NCBI RefSeq assembly: GCF_047124445.1 | Contig: NZ_CP138921.1 | Location: 186,001-250,000, forward strand | Source of the DNA: Shimia sp047124445 | GTDB taxonomy: Bacteria > Pseudomonadota > Alphaproteobacteria > Rhodobacterales > Rhodobacteraceae | DNA: 64,000 nt | Direction of reading: 5' to 3' | Part shown: positions 60,874 to 64,000 of the stretch, piece by piece | Layout: every line of letters begins with the position of its first letter | Numbering within the stretch: the stretch's first letter is position 1 | The notes under the pieces: generated by a model | The model's database searches: none | Told to the model about the DNA's origin: nothing | Seen by the model: the letters and a program-made list of their open reading frames with translations, nothing else | Program-made: the position numbers and the translations under genes

Positions 60874-61991
60874 CGCTGCAAAGGGAGATCCATTCTGCAG
60901 AAGATGCTAGGCAGATGGCCAAGCGTCGTCTGCCCAGAATGATCTTTGACTACATCGATGGCGCGGCTGGCGACGAAGCGGGAGCGTTGAGAAACCGACG
61001 TGCGTTGGATGCGGTGACGTTGACGCCACGGATCTTGCGAGATGTCAGCAAGCGCTCACTTTCAACGGAAGTGTTTGGTTCGGAGGCAGGCGTACCCTTT
61101 GGCATTGCGCCCATGGGGATGTGCAATCTGTCTGCGCCCGGAGCCGATCTGATGCTTGCGAGACTTGCCTCCAAGTATAAAGTCCCTTTGGGCGTTTCCA
61201 CTGTGGCGTCTACCCCTATGGAGGAGATGATTGAGACCGCTGAGGGGCATGCCTGGTTTCAGCTCTACTTTAGCGGCGACGGAGAGGGGACATTTCGCTT
61301 GGTCGATCGGGCAAAAGCTGCAGCGTATCAGACGCTTGTCCTGACTGTTGACGTCCCGGAGGTCGGGAGGCGGCCAAGGGAGTTGCGTCATGGATTTAAG
61401 ATGCCTTTCAGGATTGGGCCCCGGCAATTTGTGGATTTTGCGCTGCATCCTTCTTGGTCGCTTAGAACTTTGAGGGCAGGGCGGCCAGATATGGCAAACT
61501 TTAGGAAGGACGGGTTTGACTTTGACCGAACGGAAAGCCGGGCCAAAGCGACTTGGGATACGTTGTCGGAACTGCGGGAGAGGTGGCACGGCAAACTGGT
61601 CGTAAAGGGTGTCCTGGATGATCAAGACGCTATTTGGTTGAAGGAACGCGGCGTAGATGCTGTGCAAGTTTCCAACCACGGCGCGCGCCAGTTCGATTGT
61701 GCCCCGTCGCCGATCGAGGTCGTTCCCAAATTTCGATCTGAATTGGGAGTCGACTACCCAATTTTCTTGGATAGCGGTATCAGGTCTGGAAGTGACATTC
61801 TCAGGGCGATTGTATCGGGCGCAGACTTTGTTTTCATCGGGCGCATCCTGCAATTTGCGATCGCAGCAAATGGAGAAGCTGGCCTTCTTCAACTTTGGAA
61901 AGTGCTGGAAGAGGAATTGAGCATTGCTATGGCAATGCTTGGTCTGGCTGGTCTGAAGGGTGTCGGTACTGTGAGAAGAAACCGCAGTTGA
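60870..61991 (+). CDS. FMN-dependent 2-hydroxyacid dehydrogenase (LldD family)
   Basis: A 373-residue flavoenzyme starting at TTG 60870, which overlaps the comE stop. FDYIDGAAGDE, APMGMCNLSAPGADLMLA, QLYF, VKGVLDDQDA, the catalytic VQVSNHGARQFD and FLDSGIRSGSDILRAI are all family hallmarks. It oxidises an L-2-hydroxyacid and passes electrons to quinone or cytochrome. Being coupled to comDE, the most likely substrate is 3-sulfolactate, giving sulfopyruvate. Plain lactate or another hydroxyacid cannot be excluded. The in-frame ATG at 60915 would lose the conserved first helix. Confidence 0.88.
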   Translation: MTLQREIHSAEDARQMAKRRLPRMIFDYIDGAAGDEAGALRNRRALDAVTLTPRILRDVSKRSLSTEVFGSEAGVPFGIAPMGMCNLSAPGADLMLARLASKYKVPLGVSTVASTPMEEMIETAEGHAWFQLYFSGDGEGTFRLVDRAKAAAYQTLVLTVDVPEVGRRPRELRHGFKMPFRIGPRQFVDFALHPSWSLRTLRAGRPDMANFRKDGFDFDRTESRAKATWDTLSELRERWHGKLVVKGVLDDQDAIWLKERGVDAVQVSNHGARQFDCAPSPIEVVPKFRSELGVDYPIFLDSGIRSGSDILRAIVSGADFVFIGRILQFAIAANGEAGLLQLWKVLEEELSIAMAMLGLAGLKGVGTVRRNRS

Positions 61992-62022
61992 AGCGAACAA
62001 GCTGCAGCCCCAGCGCCCTGAC

Positions 62023-62726
62023 ATGTCCAAGATACCTCCGTTTCTCTACTTCAAAACCAGTCCAGGGATTATCCGCCTGGCAGTGATACTTTACGTCCGT
62101 TTCCCGCGCTTGTTTCGCAATGTAGTGGATCTCCTGCAAAAACGCGGTGTCGATGTAAACCTTGAAGCAGTGCGATACTGGTGGCATCGGTTAGGGCCTT
62201 CATTCGCTTCTGAGGTCAGCAAACACCATATCCGTGGAACGAAATCTATCAGCTGGCGTTGGAACTGAATGAGGTTTTCGTGAAGAAAAACAGTGAGCGG
62301 CATAACCTTTGGTGTGCTGTTGACCGCGAAGGCGAGGTGCTCGGAAGCTATGTCACGAGGAAGCGAGACAAGAAGGCTGCGCTAAAATCCCTAAGAAAAG
62401 CAATACGCAAGCATGGTCAACCGGAAGTGATCGTGACTGACAGATTGAGGCCGTACGGGGCTGCGATGAAGGAACTCGGCAACGCCCACAAACAGAAAAC
62501 GAGCCGTTGGCTAAACTACTGAGTTGAGAGTTCGCACCTGCCTTTTCGACGAAGGGGACGGGCAATGTTGTGTTTCAGACGCATGCGAAGTCTGCAAAAA
62601 TTCGCCGCCGTTCATGCTTCAGTCTACAACGTTTTCAATTCGGAGCGCAGCCTCCACTCCAGATCAAAATTCAAACTTAACCGTACAGCCTCTCTGTCTG
62701 AGTGGCGCAGTCTCCGCGCGGGATAA
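62023..62726 (+). pseudogene. Remnant of an IS6-family transposase
   Basis: Reads as an IS6-type DDE transposase in pieces. The first piece (62023-62268) carries VRFPRLFRNVVDLLQKRGVD and YWWHRLGP; a one-base deletion near 62262 shifts to the frame with NEVFVKKNSERHNLWCAVDREG; a TGA at 62520-62522 interrupts it, and the same frame continues with VESSHLPFRRRGRAM up to TAA 62724-62726. The N-terminal part is also degraded. No clear terminal inverted repeats remain. It marks the right edge of the sulfonate operon. Confidence 0.85.
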
Positions 62727-63207
62727 GGACAGTGATGCTGTCTCACCTGACACGAGGTCGAGTTGGTCTGACAGCGCCAATTAGACCAATCCCGAGAAAT
62801 TCGGGAATGGTCATTGGTCCTTATGTGGGTTTCAAGACGGCGCGATGGATTGCTCTCGAATGAATGTTGCGGACGTTCGCACGCAAGCTGTCGAAAGTCC
62901 GCTATGGGCCGACAGCGGAAGCCGTTAGAAGGGCGGAGAAAAGGCTTTCGCTGCGCCCCGTCTGAACGTCCGCAAAGTGTGAGAATCGCGTCTGCGGATG
63001 TCCTGGATTGGCCCTTGGCAACTGTTTACTTTCGATTTCAGACAAAAACTGCGGCACTTCTAGGCGCCACGCCTAGCTCGCACAGTATATTTTGCCGGCT
63101 CAGTTCCCAAAGGAGAACCTGATATCCTTTGGCGACAGACGATTATCCTTTCGCTAGCCCTATAGGCCTCGACGTTTCGATACTCCTGTTTCAAAGGGAG
63201 TAGGTCG
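62727..63207. other. Non-coding stretch between transposase remnant and algF-like gene
   Basis: About 480 bases without a gene. A hairpin at 62784-62812 pairs GACCA and TCCCGA with TCGGGA and TGGTC around GAAAT, without a T run. CAAAGGGAG gives the ribosome site for the next gene at its end. Probably remnant IS flank plus the promoter of the acetylation locus. Confidence 0.5.
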
Positions 63208-63792
63208 ATGCACCGATCAAAATTTGCAGTGTCTGTAATTTTTGCAGTTTCAATGTCGCCAGATACTGTCTGGGCGGGCGACAATGAACTCTACGACGAT
63301 CCACCGCCCGAGGACGCGGTATTTGTTCGATGGATTGAGGAAGAAACCGCGCCGAGAGTACTGGGCATCCAAATGCCTAAAAATCCCGGCGACGTCTTTT
63401 TTCCAATCTCCGCCGCTCTGACTGACGGCGGGCGTGCAGGGTCGTTTTACACGGCAGCCGTTGATGCTACAGGCAATGTCCATGTCATTCGAGAGCCAGA
63501 TCGAGGGGACAGATCAAAAGTACTTTTGACCCTGCTAAACCTTTCCGATGAGCGCGCGCGGCTTGTTCTGTCAGATCAAAACATCGACGTTATCGGCACC
63601 ACTGACATCAACACCGCAGGTGGCAGAACCGTCAATCCTGTTGCCGCCACACTTTTGGTTGTAACCTCGTCTGGGGCCGTTCTGGGCAGTTTTGATGTTC
63701 AACTGCGAAGAGGACAGAACATCACGTTTGTGGCACGCCCCGACGGAGCGGACCTCATAGAGAACCGGTTCGGTCCAAATATCGGGGGGTGA
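63208..63792 (+). CDS. AlgF-like exported alginate/polysaccharide O-acetylation protein
   Basis: A 194-residue exported protein with a signal peptide (about 1-23, VWA-GDN) and a mainly beta mature part (VFVRWIEEETAPRVLGI, KVLLTLLNLSDERARLVL). AlgF is a periplasmic protein needed for O-acetylation of alginate. The assignment rests on its general AlgF-like pattern and on the adjacent MBOAT acyltransferase gene four bases on. The polymer acetylated is unknown. Confidence 0.7.
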   Translation: MHRSKFAVSVIFAVSMSPDTVWAGDNELYDDPPPEDAVFVRWIEEETAPRVLGIQMPKNPGDVFFPISAALTDGGRAGSFYTAAVDATGNVHVIREPDRGDRSKVLLTLLNLSDERARLVLSDQNIDVIGTTDINTAGGRTVNPVAATLLVVTSSGAVLGSFDVQLRRGQNITFVARPDGADLIENRFGPNIGG

Positions 63793-63796
63793 CGGA

Positions 63797-64000
63797 ATGG
63801 TGTTCTCAACCCCCATCTTCGTGTTCGGTTTCTTGCCGTGCTTTCTGGCCGCCTACTATACGCTGCCAAGAACTCTTAGGAACTGGCTGATCCTGCTGGC
63901 CTCAACGCTGTTTTATGCCTGGTGGCGCGCCGATGCCCTTGTCGTACTCTACGCCATCGCTGGTGGCAGCTACCTTGCGGGCCACGTTGCATCAAAAACC
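63797..64000 (+). CDS. AlgI/MBOAT acyltransferase, N-terminal part (cut by window edge)
   Basis: The first 68 codons of a membrane O-acyltransferase: VFSTPIFVFGFLPCFLAAYY and LRNWLILLASTLFYAWW are the standard first two helices of AlgI-type proteins. These enzymes move acetyl groups across the membrane to exopolysaccharides. It starts four bases after the AlgF-like stop and runs off the window. Confidence 0.88.
   Translation, partial: MVFSTPIFVFGFLPCFLAAYYTLPRTLRNWLILLASTLFYAWWRADALVVLYAIAGGSYLAGHVASKT

Noticed and set aside
62784..62812. Terminator or IS end in the hairpin after the transposase remnant
   Set aside because: No T run, and no matching copy at the other end of the remnant, so it was left only as a note.
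1..64000. CRISPR arrays, rRNA genes, replication origin
   Set aside because: No regularly spaced repeats, rRNA-like stretches or DnaA-box clusters were noticed on reading.

Overview
The window looks like a chromosome segment from a marine alphaproteobacterium of the Roseobacter group (Rhodobacteraceae). The evidence is the high-GC coding style, the order SPOR protein-dacC-tmk-holB-tatD-MBL hydrolase, an alphaproteobacterial chemotaxis operon, an Fe-S type photolyase with tspO, and three high-affinity carbon uptake systems (sugar ABC, TTT, TRAP) each next to a catabolic operon. No species is assigned.

Layout. 0-5.1 kb (minus strand): a compact chemotaxis operon, STAS protein (CheS-like)-cheY-cheA-cheW-cheR-cheY-small DxxxQ protein, with no cheB, cheD or receptor gene in view. 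5.5-12.6 kb (minus): a DsbA-like protein, an AEC transporter, then a housekeeping operon for the cell envelope and DNA metabolism. 12.8-17.4 kb: tRNA-Ser(UGA) carrying a small integrated island with a P4-type integrase, an unknown protein, a small HTH protein behind two palindromes, and a second recombinase cut by an in-frame stop, followed by about 650 bp of apparently decayed DNA. 17.5-22.9 kb: a light and oxidative-stress neighbourhood (CIA30 protein, TspO, secreted unknown, two photolyase/cryptochrome-family proteins, DUF2256 zinc protein, glutathione peroxidase).

23-39 kb: the most unusual block. It is a LacI-type catabolic regulon with two near-identical palindromic operators at its divergent promoter, a CUT1 sugar-type ABC importer, a lactonase-like amidohydrolase, a histidinol-dehydrogenase-like enzyme, an SDR, four SnoaL/NTF2-fold proteins carrying about seven SnoaL domains in total, a cupin, a MetE-like protein, an alpha/beta hydrolase and an RraA-like aldolase. 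The substrate is unknown to me. 39-48.4 kb: a GntR-regulated, divergently transcribed cluster with a TctABC importer, an ABM monooxygenase-like protein, a lactonase, a four-carbon acid sugar kinase (OtnK-like) and its decarboxylase (OtnC-like), opposite an IMDH-type and a Gfo/Idh/MocA dehydrogenase. It probably funnels a tetronate or its lactone to a triose phosphate.

48.9-62 kb: an IclR-regulated operon read as organosulfonate catabolism: an IseJ-like GMC dehydrogenase, a TRAP importer with fused DctQM, a DUF475 membrane protein, an HpsN-like dehydrogenase, an SDR and a zinc alcohol dehydrogenase, UspA, split sulfopyruvate decarboxylase (ComDE-type) and an FMN 2-hydroxyacid dehydrogenase. 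The proposed flow is dihydroxypropanesulfonate to sulfolactate to sulfopyruvate to sulfoacetaldehyde, with isethionate joining at the same aldehyde; xsc is not in the window. 62-62.7 kb: a dead IS6-family transposase. 63.2 kb to the end: an AlgF-like protein and the start of an AlgI/MBOAT acyltransferase, probably an exopolysaccharide O-acetylation locus.

A recurring theme is that all three transporter operons carry a strong stem-loop just after the binding-protein gene, which fits differential expression of binding protein over permease.
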